Assembly: GCA_950106755.1 (NCBI GenBank)
Contig: OX467091.1
Span: 14,525,538-14,589,537, forward strand
DNA: 64,000 nucleotides
Source of the DNA: Climacium dendroides
Lineage: Eukaryota; Streptophyta; Bryopsida; Hypnales; Climaciaceae
Reading direction: 5' to 3'
Position numbers and translations under genes: made by a program. Positions 12,647 to 24,539 of the stretch are shown one piece after another. Each line of letters starts with the position of its first letter. The stretch's first letter is position 1. The notes under the pieces are model-generated. The model ran no database searches. It saw only the letters and a program-made list of their open reading frames with translations, and was not told the origin of the DNA.

Positions 12647-13051
12647 ATGGGAAAATTTGGCAAGCAATTGCACGAGACATTGCACAAGGTGCACTACAAG
12701 TTTGCACTAACGTACAACGGCTACGTCAAGCTGAAAGATGAAGATGCTTTTCCTTACGATGTCCCTGAAGGATCCTCTATTGTGTACGTTGGTGATGAGA
12801 TGCGCCGATTTGTGATCAAAACCAAGATCCTTAGCCACCATCTTTTCCAAGTGTTGTTGGCCATGTCGATCGAGGAGTTTGGATACACCCCTCATGGAAG
12901 CTTGATTATGGATTGTGATGTCTCATTTTTCAAGCATCTTGTATGGCTCATTGAGACGAGCAGGCCATCTATTTTGCAGCGTCAAATTACAGCAGGAGTC
13001 GTCGGCCTTCCCACCAATATGACCACTTACTTACCATACGGATTGGATTGA
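12647..13051 (+). CDS. SAUR-family auxin-responsive protein
   Basis: Intronless gene of 134 codons. The SAUR domain spans about residues 37-104: YDVPEGSSIVYVGDEMRRFV, then LSHHLFQVLLAMSIEEFGY, then the C-terminal FFKHLVWLIE helix. These are the DVP-G, YVG--RRFV and EFG[YF] signatures of the family. Start ATG 12647 is the first in frame with the domain and follows a plausible TATA box. SAUR proteins are small effectors of auxin-driven growth, commonly by inhibiting PP2C.D phosphatases at the plasma membrane; that role is inferred from the family. The residues 105-134 after the domain resemble nothing I recognise. Lack of introns is normal for SAURs. Confidence 0.92.
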   Translation: MGKFGKQLHETLHKVHYKFALTYNGYVKLKDEDAFPYDVPEGSSIVYVGDEMRRFVIKTKILSHHLFQVLLAMSIEEFGYTPHGSLIMDCDVSFFKHLVWLIETSRPSILQRQITAGVVGLPTNMTTYLPYGLD

Positions 13052-14235
13052 TCAATGATATTACATTCAATACCATAAGTTTATTGTTTTAGAATATAGG
13101 CACAATACAAATAATAGATGAAAGTATATTCACACTTGGTCTTTGAGGTGTTTTTTGGAATGTTAGTCTGGTCCAAAAGTAGGGCTAAATTCATTCCTAA
13201 GACCCTCAATAACAACACCTTTAACACCAGTTGCAAACATACCTTGAGTAGTATTGGACCAGTCTTTAGTGGCACCTAGCCTCTTGCCTAGCTTGTTGTA
13301 TAAAGCATGGACCTGCAACCTTGAAGCTACTAGATCATGAATTTTTTTGAATTTTTTATGAAGTGCCAAAGTGGTGCTATAAAATGTTATAATGATGTTC
13401 CAAATTTCAACATTCATCCATTGATATTGGATAGAAAATATCACATTAGCACATCACATGTCTATAAGTATGTTTTCATCTATAATTGGGCAATTTCATT
13501 CAAGATTTACTTATTTATGTATCTATTAATAATAATAATAATAATTTTAATTCAAAGTTTTCTAGCAAAAAATCTCATAATTCATTTCCATTCTTTAGCC
13601 AAATTATTATTATTTTTTTGCAATTTGGCACTAGAAAGTAAAAAACAAAATACGTGGTCAAGATTTTCAGTCATTACATGCGTTTTCAGCCCTCTGGAGG
13701 GCTATGAGTTCTTAGCAATTCCCAAACTATGAGAACTACCTTGCAAAGGGTTGTAGGAGCTTGCTAACGTGGTCAAGAGACTGCCACGTCGGAAATTTTT
13801 TTTTTTTTAAAAATGAAATTTTTTTCAACTTTTTTCTTCATTTCAAGACTATAATTTTTTTTCCCTTAAAATTTAAAAAATAAATTGAGAACAACCATTC
13901 CCCAAAATCTGCAGGGGGACCAACGTCAGGAACGGGTCTGAAATGGCCCTCCTGGACCCCAGAAATCATCTAATGAGTGGATGTTCTGCAATTATTTCTT
14001 TATTGATTTTGGAGATGTACTATACACATAGTGATGATAGTGGTTTTACACAAGGTGCGATTTTCAATATACTGTACTCACCTCTTTGTGAATATGACTG
14101 TAATTTAGTTGTGCATACAAACAAAGTTTCCAGTGGAAAGCTTAATCATACTAACTGTACGTAACTCAAACCCTCAACTAATATTATAAGATCCTTGAAT
14201 TAGGGGTATTTTGTATGGCAGAATGAGTGAATCAC
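13052..14235. other. Intergenic DNA downstream of SAUR
   Basis: Mostly AT-rich. A minus-strand open frame at 13163-13444 reads ASRLQVHALYNKLGKRL and TTQGMFATGVKGVVIEGL, with more balanced composition than its surroundings. I do not recognise it, it has no clear start, and it may be a relic exon. The plus-strand frame 13337-13732 is low-complexity. Confidence 0.5.
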
Positions 14236-14237
14236 TA

Positions 14238-14577
14238 CACTAATGATGATAAATAGTGTTATGTTGTGATTAGTGTTACCTGGACTTTTACCCCGGTCAC
14301 TCTAAACTTCAATTAGTTGGCATTTAATGTTGTATTCACTTTTCTTAGTAGTAACTTTTTTGAGCATGTTATAGGTTTCTTGGGTTCATACGTTTTTCTT
14401 TGCATTTTGATGAAATAGTTAGGTAACACTAAATGTAAACTTGTAAAAAATTTATACCCAATAGTTGACAAATAGTGTCTATGTTGACATTTAGTGTTGG
14501 TAACATTAACCAGATTGTTGACAATTAGTGTTGTGCTTCGTGATTAGTGTTGCCAACACTATTTATCATCATTAGTG
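14238..14577. mobile_element. CACTA-ended MITE, copy 2
   Basis: The element begins CACTAATGATGATAAATAGTG and ends with its reverse complement, flanked by TA at 14236-14237 and 14578-14579. The interior, with repeated tagtgttg words and a ttggcatttaatgttgtat stretch, matches the copy at 26755-27093 along its length. Length is 340 bp, with no coding capacity. Confidence 0.85.
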
Positions 14578-14851
14578 TAGTTTGCTTGCTCCCCTCCACC
14601 AAATTTGAAATCATGCTCTATTTGATGTCACACAAGTGTTTGGAGACTTTGAATGTACTCTACATGGGATTACTTTCGGCATGGCCCTCAATATTCACAT
14701 AACTAGGAGTACCAATCAGATGGCTAGGCTCAACTTTTGGCTTTAATTAGGCATAATATGAATCCATTGTCATGAGAAGCTGATACTATTTTGTATGAAT
14801 GTGGAATTTAATTTATGTATTAATTATAGAAAAGGCATATATAGATATCAA

Positions 14852-15635
14852 TAAAGATTAGTGTGCCTTGTGCCATTGCCATAGTCAAAACAAAAGTAAA
14901 AGTAATTTTCTAATTTTTTAGTTCATAAAAATTTCAAACTTCAATACCTTTTTTTTGGTAGGTTCAAACACTAGGAAACATGCTTGTGCACCCTTCCTCA
15001 TTGAGAACTTTCCGACGGTACCAAGAACACAACCGGAGGACGCACGGTCCAAGAGATCTCAATGTGACAAACAAACAAACAAAACAAACAACTTGATTTA
15101 AGGTATAGACTAGTGTACCCTATGTCTTTGCCACAGTCAAAACAAATTTTTCGATAGTACCAAGATTGTGACCAAAATATAAGTAAAAGTAATTTTTTAA
15201 TTTTTTAGAACAAAAAATAACTCAAAAATGCATAACTTTCACACCGTACATCCGAACACCACGAAACCAAGCTGGCGCACCGCTCCTCGTCAAGGGCTTT
15301 TCGACGGTACTAAACACACAACCATAGGATGCATGGTCTGAGAGATCTCAACGTGACAAACAAACAAAACAAACAACCTATCTTAAAGTATAGACTAGTG
15401 TGTCATTGCCATAGTCAAAACAAAAGTAAAAGTGATTTTCTAATTTTTTTTAAAACAAAAAACAACTGAAAAATGCATAACTTTCTCATCATGAGTTGGA
15501 ACACTACAAAACCAAGCCGGTGCACCCCTCCTTGCCGAGGGCTTACTGACAGCACCAAACACATGACCGGGGGATGCACGGTCCGGGAGATCTCAACGTG
15601 ACAAACAAACAAACAAAACAAAACAAACATGTTGT
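14852..15635. repeat. Three diverged tandem repeats of about 250-290 bp
   Basis: Each unit runs from a tagactagtgt-like start, through gccatagtcaaaacaaaag, a gcaccc(c)tcct segment and acggtac-like words, to gagatctcaacgtgacaaac followed by a caaa-rich tail. The landmark gagatctcaa falls near 15052, 15341 and 15589. The middle copy has an extra ~40 bases. Identity between units is moderate, so this array is older than the 84-bp array next to it. Confidence 0.75.
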
Positions 15636-15746
15636 CTTAATAGAAGAGATATCCTTTAAGTTCAACTCCAAAATGTTTTCTCATGTTTTTCCTTTGACTT
15701 CCAATAAGTAGTTGTAATAACCAATGGAGTAAACACTAGACCCATA

Positions 15747-16250
15747 GAATATTTGCAAACATTTGGATTGAATTTTTTAATCAATTCAAAGATTAATCCT
15801 TAAACATCGAGGCGGATGTTTTGCATCCAATGGTATTTGCAAACATTTGGATTGAATTTTTTAATCAATTCAAAGATTAATCCTTAAACATCGAGGCGGA
15901 CGTTTTGCATCCAATGGTATTTGCAAACATTTGGATTGAATTTTTTAATCAATTCAAAGATTAATCCTTAAACATCGAGGCGGACGTTTTGCATCCAATG
16001 GTATTTGCAAACATTTGGATTGAATTTTTTAATCAATTCAAAGATTAATCCTTAAACATCGAGGCGGACGCTTTGCATCCAATGGTATTTGCAAACATTT
16101 GGATTGAATTTTTTAATCAATTCAAAGATTAATCCTTAAACATCGAGGCGGACGTTTTGCATCCAATGGTATTTGCAAACATTTGGATTGAATTTTTTAA
16201 TCAATTCAAAGATTAATCCTTAAACATCGAGGCGGACGTTTTGCATCCAA
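15747..16250. repeat. 84-bp tandem array, six nearly identical units
   Basis: The junction word tggtatttgc recurs at 15831, 15915, 15999, 16083 and 16167, exactly 84 bases apart; the sixth unit ends at 16250. Only two single-base differences are visible (near 15900 in unit 1 and near 16071 in unit 4). Each unit contains a TTGAATT...AATTCAA inverted stretch and the GC-richer word catcgaggcggacg. The low divergence implies recent expansion or strong homogenisation. It lies about 750 bases beyond the CCD1 stop codon. No frame runs through it. Confidence 0.95.
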
Positions 16251-16996
16251 TGGATGACAAGGAATTCTCCTGTGTTGAACAAAAATGCAACTATTCATCC
16301 TTAGAATTAGGGGTGAAAAGAGAAAATCTTCTACAATAATTTGACTCCCAATGGTTATTTTTTATTTATTTTTAAAATAGATGATGTCACGTTCCAAAAG
16401 GGCTGATTTCCAGTCACCAGCCCGACTTAAAAGCCCATTGAATAAAAGGGTAGAGGCTTCAAGTTGATCATGAGTTAGTCCAACTTTGAGAAAGAAGGTG
16501 AAATATATCCCATTATTTAGATTAGTTGCAAGCTTCTAAATTCAAATGAATATTCAATATCAAAGCCCTCCATAACGTATTGGCATTTCTGACCAAATGA
16601 GGAAGATTAAACAAAACACAAAACCTTTCCAAACATGTGTCCCAGCATTTATTGCGCGCCTCAGCAATAAAAGAGAGTTACAAACAAGGTTTGCTGTGCC
16701 TGCAAACACGTATCTTTCAAACTGTGTGAAATTTACAAAATAATTACTCATTATTACAACTATTTGAGTTCCTAATAAAGTTAGCAGTCAAGATAAAAAT
16801 TCGAACAAATTCACACTTAATTTCCCGTGCCTGCCCTCAAACCCGTATGACTTCCCTTAAGAAGCTTGTACTCCACTTTGCATCTTCAGTTGATCCTGCA
16901 CAAAACATTCAACACATCCAAACTCAATGTACATTCTTTCTGATACACGAGTCAAATCAGTCGAATGGAATCGAAGATGTGTGGAATGCTTAAGTA
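16251..16996. other. Region between the 84-bp array and the CCD1 stop codon
   Basis: No gene is seen. The part nearest 16996 should hold the CCD1 3'UTR (minus strand); AATAAA occurs on the minus strand near 16646-16651 and could serve as its poly(A) signal. Confidence 0.4.
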
Positions 16997-19900
16997 TTAT
17001 GAGGAAGGGGTCAAAACCTCAGACACAAAAATTGCATGGAATCCATAAGGAACCCTGTTTGGCAATTTCACAACTGCCACCGGTTCTGCTGCCATGGTCT
17101 TGGCATCAACAATCACAGCCTCCGAAATCCTGCCGAAAGTGTGAGCACAATCAATATCACGTTCTACATCTTTGAAATAAGGTTTTTGTACTATTAGACT
17201 ATTTCAAGTACTTGTAGCCAACTACATAAAATAATCTTCTCCACGATTCATGAAGTGGTCTTTCTATGATCACAATGATCAACTCTTTTAGCATTGAAGG
17301 AAGGCCTATCTGTGATCGCATATAACCCCTTATGAATGGTGTCTAAAGTTCAGAAGATAGTCTAATTTTATTGAAATTAGGTGTGAGTTTGAATGAGGAC
17401 ATACTACATATTAATTGAATACTTAAATTCCATGGGAAGATGTTACTGAATATATCACAAAATATATCTTTTTGTGTAAGCCAAAGTGCAGCAAAACAGA
17501 ATATTGATTTAAGTTGATACCCATTGTTCTCGTCATGCACAAAGGTGATCAAGTAGCCGTCATCTTCCTCTATCTCTGGCTCAGTGGAACGAGGCACAAA
17601 TATCGCTTCTCCTCCAAACCGCCCAGGACCATAAACAAATAGACCTTCAAGGTTACCTCCTACTGTTGCACCTAGTCCAAACTGTGGCTCTCGAAGAAGA
17701 TTGTACTTTGCAATAGCGTATCCACGATGCTTTTCATCAAACACTAATCCATACGAGTAGGAATGTTTTCTGCACAATGATAATCAGGGTACGAAAATTC
17801 AATAATTCAAGATGAACCCAAATATGTAGAAATTTTGAGAAAGGAAATTAGAAAACATGAACTCAATGCTTTCAATCACAAATTTTGTGACATGTACAGC
17901 TCACAGATGTTGGTAATCACTTAGAAAGTGATGTATATGATGTCAACAAGAAGTGCTCACATGGCCAAAGAGACATCTTCCATTTAGGAAGCTCCAAGAG
18001 AGGTAACAAATGTACCAATTACTAGAAGAAAGCATACCCTACAACTATTAGCAATAGAAATATGTCTTGAAAGTTACTATGATCAAATAAATTAGTTTCC
18101 AAAGTGGACTTGCTATCTAGAGCTTGAGCACTGAGGGGGAAATTTTGTCCTAAGAAAATAAAAATATTTACAAAGCTTCTTTGAAACTGAAATCGGCAAT
18201 CAGACTACTTCAACTTCAATCACGTACCTTCCGACATACTTCTCATTGATGGTTGGAAAGTCCATGATCAGTTCACCCAATTTCTTCTGTTTCGCCTCAC
18301 CAGTCTTCAGGTTCATTCTGAACTCATACCTTCAGTGTCAACATATTTGGTTGAGTACCAGAACGTAGCATGTCATAGGTAAAGCAGAGGAGCACTGATT
18401 CAGAGGGCAAAGCGAAAAGCTCCGACTAGGATTAAACACCACAGGAATAATTTCCTCTGAAACTAATAGCATGGCTTACAATTCCTGTTCGACTTGTGGC
18501 TTTTCTTCAAGAAAAAAAGTAAGATCTCCGTCAGATAGTCGGCATGAATACAGTACAATTTCATCGCCCTCCTCCCACGAACTTGCTGAAACATCCAAGC
18601 AACAAAATTTGTCAATCTGACCAAGGTGACCACATGATAAACTATCAACTAATCTCTTACGGAGTCAATATATCCAACTAAATGTGCACTATGTTGATGC
18701 TGTGATAGAGAAATTCATAGTTCTGGTTGGAAGAAACATGCATGTCAAGACGCTACAAGAAAATGGAGAGTCCACAAAGTATTCAAAAGATTGAAGGACA
18801 ACATTACTATAACAGAATCAAACCACCCATTAGAGCCTCTGAACTCACCATTATGATAAATATAGCATGGTGGAATGGTGAACCATTTGAGCTGGGATTC
18901 ATTAGTGGCGTATCGCGGAAGCACTCCAAATCGTGCTTCCTTCTCTTTATCAAAAACTATAGGCAGCTTTCCCTTGACCATGCCCTACAACAAACCATGG
19001 GCACAAAAATAGATTGAGCTATAGTTGGATCATGCAAGACAAAGTGAAAGCAAACTCAAGTTTACACGATCAAGAAAGGTTTCCCTGCACCATAGAAGAC
19101 CATATTATGATCATTGTGACCATAGGGAACAGCAATTGCTAAGACAATGCCAACATTTTGTCAAAGGTTGTACCTTAAAAGAAGTGATAACTTACCTCGG
19201 GATCCAAAATTAAAGGAAGGTCCATGAAAATGGCATAATTTTCAGTGATGGCAAAGTCGTGCATCAGGACACCCCTAGGTAGAGTGATGACGGTAGCTTC
19301 CGACATCACTCCCTCTTTGGATACAACATGATAGTAAACGTGCGGTTTGCTTATATCATAGCCATAAGTAAACAACTCGCCTGCAATGACATTGCAGCAC
19401 AACACTAAGTAACTCTGTCCACTCAACAATCAATGAGCAGCGAATTCCCCAATGTGAATCTCTCTTTCCTTGCTTTCGGTTTCTCTTCGCTACGAAAAGC
19501 TCTCATTCATCCACTAATAGAAATTAGGGCCATTGACTACCTAATGTAACTCCATTGGCACACATGACTCCAAAGTGATGAAAACTGAAAGTATGGTTGA
19601 TAGTTTTGTTCATCATGTCATTAACCCCGAGTGCCTAATTTGATAGAGATCAAATTACCAGTAAGGGGATCCAATTTGGGGTGAGCAGTCATGGCAGGTC
19701 CAAGTCGGCCTTCATAAGACTCACGTCCCATTGTCTCCAAATCACCATCTTCCAACACCTTGATGATGTCTACAACCAGCAACAATTTAAGACATTCTTT
19801 GATCATCTGAAACAATTTCATATCTACCATTAGAGGAAATATGGTCTGGACAAGGAAAATGACCCACGAGACCCACATGACAAATTTGACCAGCTATGGG

Positions 19901-22900
19901 TCTACTCGTGCTCACTTCCTTGGTCAACGCATACCATGTTTCCACTAATGCATACAATAAAATCTCAATTGTACTAATGTTTTGAAGTGAATTCGAGATG
20001 TCATTGTGCCACTAATTACAACTATGCAGAGTCGCTTCAACTTACAAGGTTTGTCGCCTTCGTTGAGAGCCATAAACTTCCCACCATGGTATACCAGAGC
20101 GGTATTACCTGCACATACAAGGCCAGGCTAGTTACTACGAATTTCAATCATGAGCATAAGATAACCAAAAATAATCGCGACACCTACCTAAATGTGTCAC
20201 TCCTGGAGAATAATCATGTTTCCAAAACAATCCATGAAAATGGCAGCTTCAGAGATGGACAGTTCATTGCAGAATTTTTTAGTAGCAAAGTGTAATCGGA
20301 GGTGCACTGTCAGGAGAGATTAAAGCATTTTGCACCAACCTTGGTACTGGCCATTCGAAACATCAAGCACCCCTAACTTAATTCGAAGTTGCTCAAGTAT
20401 GGTGTACATGATCCCTTGCACTCCCCTCATAGCTCCAAACTGAAAATAGAGAGACATTCAAGTGATCAGAACCAAGCATAAACCATTTAGTAAGGGATAT
20501 CAAACCTCCCTGGGAACAAATCTTCTATGGGAAAAAAAACAATCCTTTTTCGAGAAAAACCCAATTACTACTCATGATTATCCGACTTGGCTTGGACTAC
20601 CCCAAAAATTGCAAAAGGTCAAAGACTATTACAGAATAGGAGTGAATGGGAGTGCAACAGTCAACTGCAACTACGTGCAGCTACAATGAAGGCAGGATGA
20701 TTCTACGAATTGCTCCACAGTCAAAACAGTAGAAATGAGTGATCTTAATGTAAACACCAACCACACTCCTTAACTTCTGTACTTTCAAAGCAGGTAGACA
20801 CAATCCTACTCCAAGTGAACATATAATCCAGGTTTGGTAACCCCTGGGGAGTTTTTCCATTGGTTAGATCGAAAGTTCCATCAACATCTCATGTATTTCT
20901 AATGTAGCTGTAAACCAAATGTTGTAAACTTTGTGTTACCTTAGAAAACTTGGGTGCACCAAATTTCTCCTCTTGTTCCAGACGGCTGGTGCGGACATAC
21001 CGCGCTACGTACGTCGCTTGTCCGTCCTTCATTTTCAATCCATGTAGCATTCTGAAACATAAGAAGATTAAATTTGATTCCTAATTTCCAAATATTTGTT
21101 TACCAATGTTGAAAGGGCCCTTTTTTCCGACCTCAGACTTATAGCAACTGCTCATCACTTTAAAGAAAAACTTTGACCTTACTCTCCCAACAAGCATACA
21201 TATCCATCCTTGGATTGGTCCATGGGCCCTCCACAAATGCTTTGCTTTCAATCTTTGAGTAAAGATTGAGGCTCAGGTATCCAGGAAAGCAGATTCATCA
21301 TCTCCAAATTTTGAAACGGGAAGACGAGATCGTGACATACTATTTGATGACAATTTGAATCCTTACAAAAAACTCCTATGTCATTTTCGCCCCAAGACTT
21401 TAAGTTACTTGTACTCACTATTGCACTGCCTTTGAATTTTTTTTATCTTCCGTGATGACAAAAAGTACTTCGTGACAAAAAGTTGACCACCCATTTGTCA
21501 AATAATCATACACTTACTTAGCAAGTTTCAAAGTTTGTCCCATCGAGGTATCATTCTCATCATATGCAAAAATATGAAAAAAAAATTTCTTCCAAGGTAG
21601 TCTGCTCTGAAAGCGACCATTTAAGCCTACCTGACTCATTAGGAGTCGCATTTAGAACAAGGTCGCTTTTAGAGCAGACTACCTTAATATGTTTCTCATT
21701 CTCCTCTCGTTGACAGGATTCCTCTTCTTAAGGAGAAAATTCTGAATTAAGAGCGCAAGAAGTAGAGTTGCACGCACCCATCGCCATCAAACCTGCCGAG
21801 ATATCAATCACAATTCTAAATTAGACTCACTATACCATCAGGAAGGTCAGGGAATCAAACCATAAAGGACCAAAGAGGTTCATAGCTTGATTGATCATAC
21901 TGGGAAAAATATTACTCCAAATGGGACCCAGTTCTACACTACCAGAATATTATACGTGTTGATCAAACGACAAATACAATTCTCCAAGGACGGTCTCCAA
22001 GGACACAAAAAGTTTCCACGGACCTCCCCCCAAACAGCTAACAAAACATGAGGCCCAAGTTGGTCCCTTCATTGTTCCAAGATTTTCAAATGGTAAGACA
22101 TCAAAGAGTTTCTCACCAATGCATTCCAGCGGTTGGTGGGAAGAACCTAGGGTTCGGACCCACTCGCACAAACTCTCCATTCATACAATCCTGTCACCGC
22201 CCACATTCAGATTCCCATAAAGAAGGCTTACTGGAACAACTCTGTCCTAGGATTTCACAAATCAGTGAACTCCAAGCACATGTGCTGAAACTCTAAAAGA
22301 AGTGAACTAACTCCAAAGCCGAGTTGCATTAACCCTGTCAATTGCACACCATCTAATTGAACCCATCAATCGTAACATGTAAGACACTTCTTCCCATCAG
22401 TAACTTGTATCCCATCTAATTCTCGTACCTTGACGTGGTCTCCAATTTCCGACATACACCATCAGACAACCCTTTCCAAAAACTAAAAACTAAAAAACAC
22501 AAGCACGCCATCATCTAAAACTAATTTCCAACGCATCTCCGTTCTTCACCAACAATAGCCAAATCGAACAGCAAAGTGGGTTATTGATGGAATTCAAAAG
22601 AAGAACTACTGCAAGCTCAAATTGTCAATCCCCCCCCCCCCCCTCCAATGAAAAAATTGACCTACCACGAACCCCAAGAACCCAAGAACCCAAGCCAACT
22701 CGAAAACAAGAAACGTGCCCGCCCACAAAAAGTTTTCCACAAGAGCAAGGGTTGAAAGCATCAGTACAGGAATGGTTCCCGTGACAGGCAGGTGGTCCTT
22801 GGGCGCCATCTCTGTCGTAGGCGCATAGTTCCCCTCAAACCACGGGAGCTTCTTCTTGCTTCCATAGTCGTCAAAGTACCAGACGATGGCCCTCTCCAAG

Positions 22901-23010
22901 GAATCACAAAACTTCGCTGCCACGTTCTTGGGGAACTTCAAATGGTTTTGGGGTGGCAACGAGGCCTCCTTCTTCTGTGCATCGCCACCGCCAATGCCAC
23001 CGCCACCCAT
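16997..23010 (-). CDS. CCD1: Carotenoid 9,10(9',10') cleavage dioxygenase, CCD1 type (13 exons)
   Basis: Thirteen exons join in frame to 543 codons including TAA: 22768-23010, 22117-22190, 21778-21792, 20940-21051, 20340-20439, 20046-20108, 19659-19769, 19196-19380, 18849-18984, 18480-18585, 18228-18329, 17521-17769 and 16997-17129. The 542-residue product matches the usual CCD1 length of about 540. The four iron-ligand histidines are all present: H232 (TAHPK), H280 ([13 protein letters not shown]), H345 (YIYHN) and H530 (PYGFHA). Other landmarks are [38 protein letters not shown] and EEDDGYLI. There is no transit peptide, consistent with cytosolic CCD1. The family oxidatively cleaves carotenoids or apocarotenoids to C13 ketones such as beta-ionone. 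The start at 23010 is the ATG nearest the conserved region; another in-frame ATG lies at 23097. Exon 3 is only 15 bases. Confidence 0.95.
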
Positions 23011-23613
23011 GATGCTGCTATCTCTTGCTATCACTATCACAGATCGAGAATTACGTACAGAACTTCCGATTGCTTCTGAAATTGGCGTGCTGCTCACTAC
23101 ATATCTCTCACCACAAACCTCTGTTCCTAAGCCAGGATATCGTGGATCCAGGTACAGTACCTATATCTTGTCCATGTGGTGTCGATTGCGATTTGACTTT
23201 GGGTGTTACACTCAATGTCGTGGGACACTCCATCTCTTGTGCTGAAAAGTGGGTTCAAATGGTTGGTTAGAAAGGTTGCTTCTGTCTCACCGTGCCGTGC
23301 CACACTATATTTGGCCACTCACACTTCGAGACTTGGACACTTGTTGGTGATGCAACAAGTGCGAGGAATTCCCAAACTGCAAAGCAACCTTGCCATGTTG
23401 CCGGATTTCCGTTCTGGGAGAGGGAAACATTTGCACGACACTGTTTGTCATATCTCCACAAGACGTACATTTGTAACTGGAAACGAGGGATTGCGAGTTG
23501 CCGCACACAAGACGCAGAGCTGGTGACAAGGTGAGGTGCGCGGGAAACACCCAAAAGAGTGCCGGATTTCCGTTCTGGAGAGGCATGACACTGCTGGTCA
23601 TATCTCCACCAGT
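23011..23613. other. CCD1 upstream region and a dispersed repeat
   Basis: The CCD1 5'UTR and promoter should start here, on the minus strand. Bases 23455-23565 (tctccacaagacgtacattt and on) recur in diverged form at 28606-28695. Overlapping frames on both strands are typical of GC-richer noncoding DNA, and none looks protein-like. Confidence 0.5.
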
Positions 23614-23623
23614 GAATAAATGG

Positions 23624-23899
23624 CAGGACGTTAAATCGTGCCATCGAAGGTGGGCCAAGCAGGGTAAAATTTGTGAATTTGTGTTGTAGGGATAAAAGTA
23701 AAAAAGAAGTCCCCTATTTTGAGCCATGTCTAGAGTATGTGGTAGACTTCACCTAGCTAATTTGGGGTCTCTGATTGCAAATATGAATTCAGAATTTGCA
23801 AAAAAAATTCATATGTGGCAAATCAAAAATTCCTGCATTTTCCCCGGGTTAAATCCACCTTACCAGGCCCACCTTCGATGGCACGATTTAACGTCCTCC
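23624..23899. mobile_element. MITE with 31-bp perfect inverted arms and 10-bp target duplication
   Basis: Arms 23626-23656 (ggacgttaaatcgtgccatc and on) and 23866-23896 are exact reverse complements. Both sides carry the same direct repeat gaataaatgg (23614-23623 and 23900-23909). A 9-10 bp duplication is the mark of Mutator-like elements. No transposase lies in the 276 bp. Confidence 0.8.
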
Positions 23900-24169
23900 G
23901 AATAAATGGAGGTCGAGCGACACGCTCCTTGGCCTCGTTGGCGCTCATAAACTAATTTTTAGCCAAGGGAGTAGCTGCCGGGATTTTTTTCAGTCTGCAT
24001 GTGGCGACTACCCATTTCCACCGTCGATCAGCAACTGGCGACACTTTTTACGCGGCGAAGGCGGTATGATCTTATATTTAACTAATTTTGGACTTTTTTG
24101 CAAATTATGGACAATTAAGGTATCAGCTGCCTGTTCAGGCGAATTTGCAGTTTGAATTGTTTTGAGGAC

Positions 24170-24235
24170 AAAAAAAGTATTACCCAAGGGAATTGAACCC
24201 TGGCTGTGAAGGCCTTACCCAACGCAATGGGTAAT
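24170..24235 (-). repeat. tRNA-like / SINE-type Pol III unit
   Basis: On the minus strand, ggttcaattcc (24189-24199) fits the Pol III B box GGTTCRANYCC. ATTACCCA and TGGGTAAT (24228-24235 and 24179-24186) could pair as an acceptor-like stem. A T7 run at 24170-24176 could terminate Pol III. The stem-to-stem span of about 57 bases is too short for a full tRNA and I cannot fold a cloverleaf. A tRNA-derived SINE head or a decayed tRNA is the best reading. Confidence 0.4.
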
Positions 24236-24539
24236 CCCAACCCAGTTAGGAAAACTGATAGGAAAACTTTGAAGCCCAAACTTGTCGGATTAATGGAAAC
24301 AGAGCTTACAAGTCTGTTTCCCGTCGTAGTCTCTCTTCCCGCCATGAGCTGATGGCTTTGTGCACAGGGAAGGTGTTCAAAGTAAAGAACTTCTGTGAAA
24401 AGAGTTTAACACAAGTATCCACATGGCCAACCAAACGATTTCTCAATTTCGACTTCATGAAACTGAGAGTTGAAAGGTGCACTCATCGACAACACTTCCT
24501 AGGATCACACATATGGCAATTTCAGCCAACTTGATGAAC

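Noticed and set aside
13337..13732. 131-codon plus-strand frame
   Set aside because: Low-complexity Ile/Leu run from taataataat DNA; no domain or gene structure.
15747..16250. CRISPR-like array
   Set aside because: The units are contiguous 84-bp repeats with no variable spacers, in a plant nuclear context; it is a minisatellite.
22886..23727. Several overlapping frames upstream of CCD1
   Set aside because: All six frames are open by chance in GC-richer DNA; only the minus-strand CCD1 exon 1 has protein-like content.
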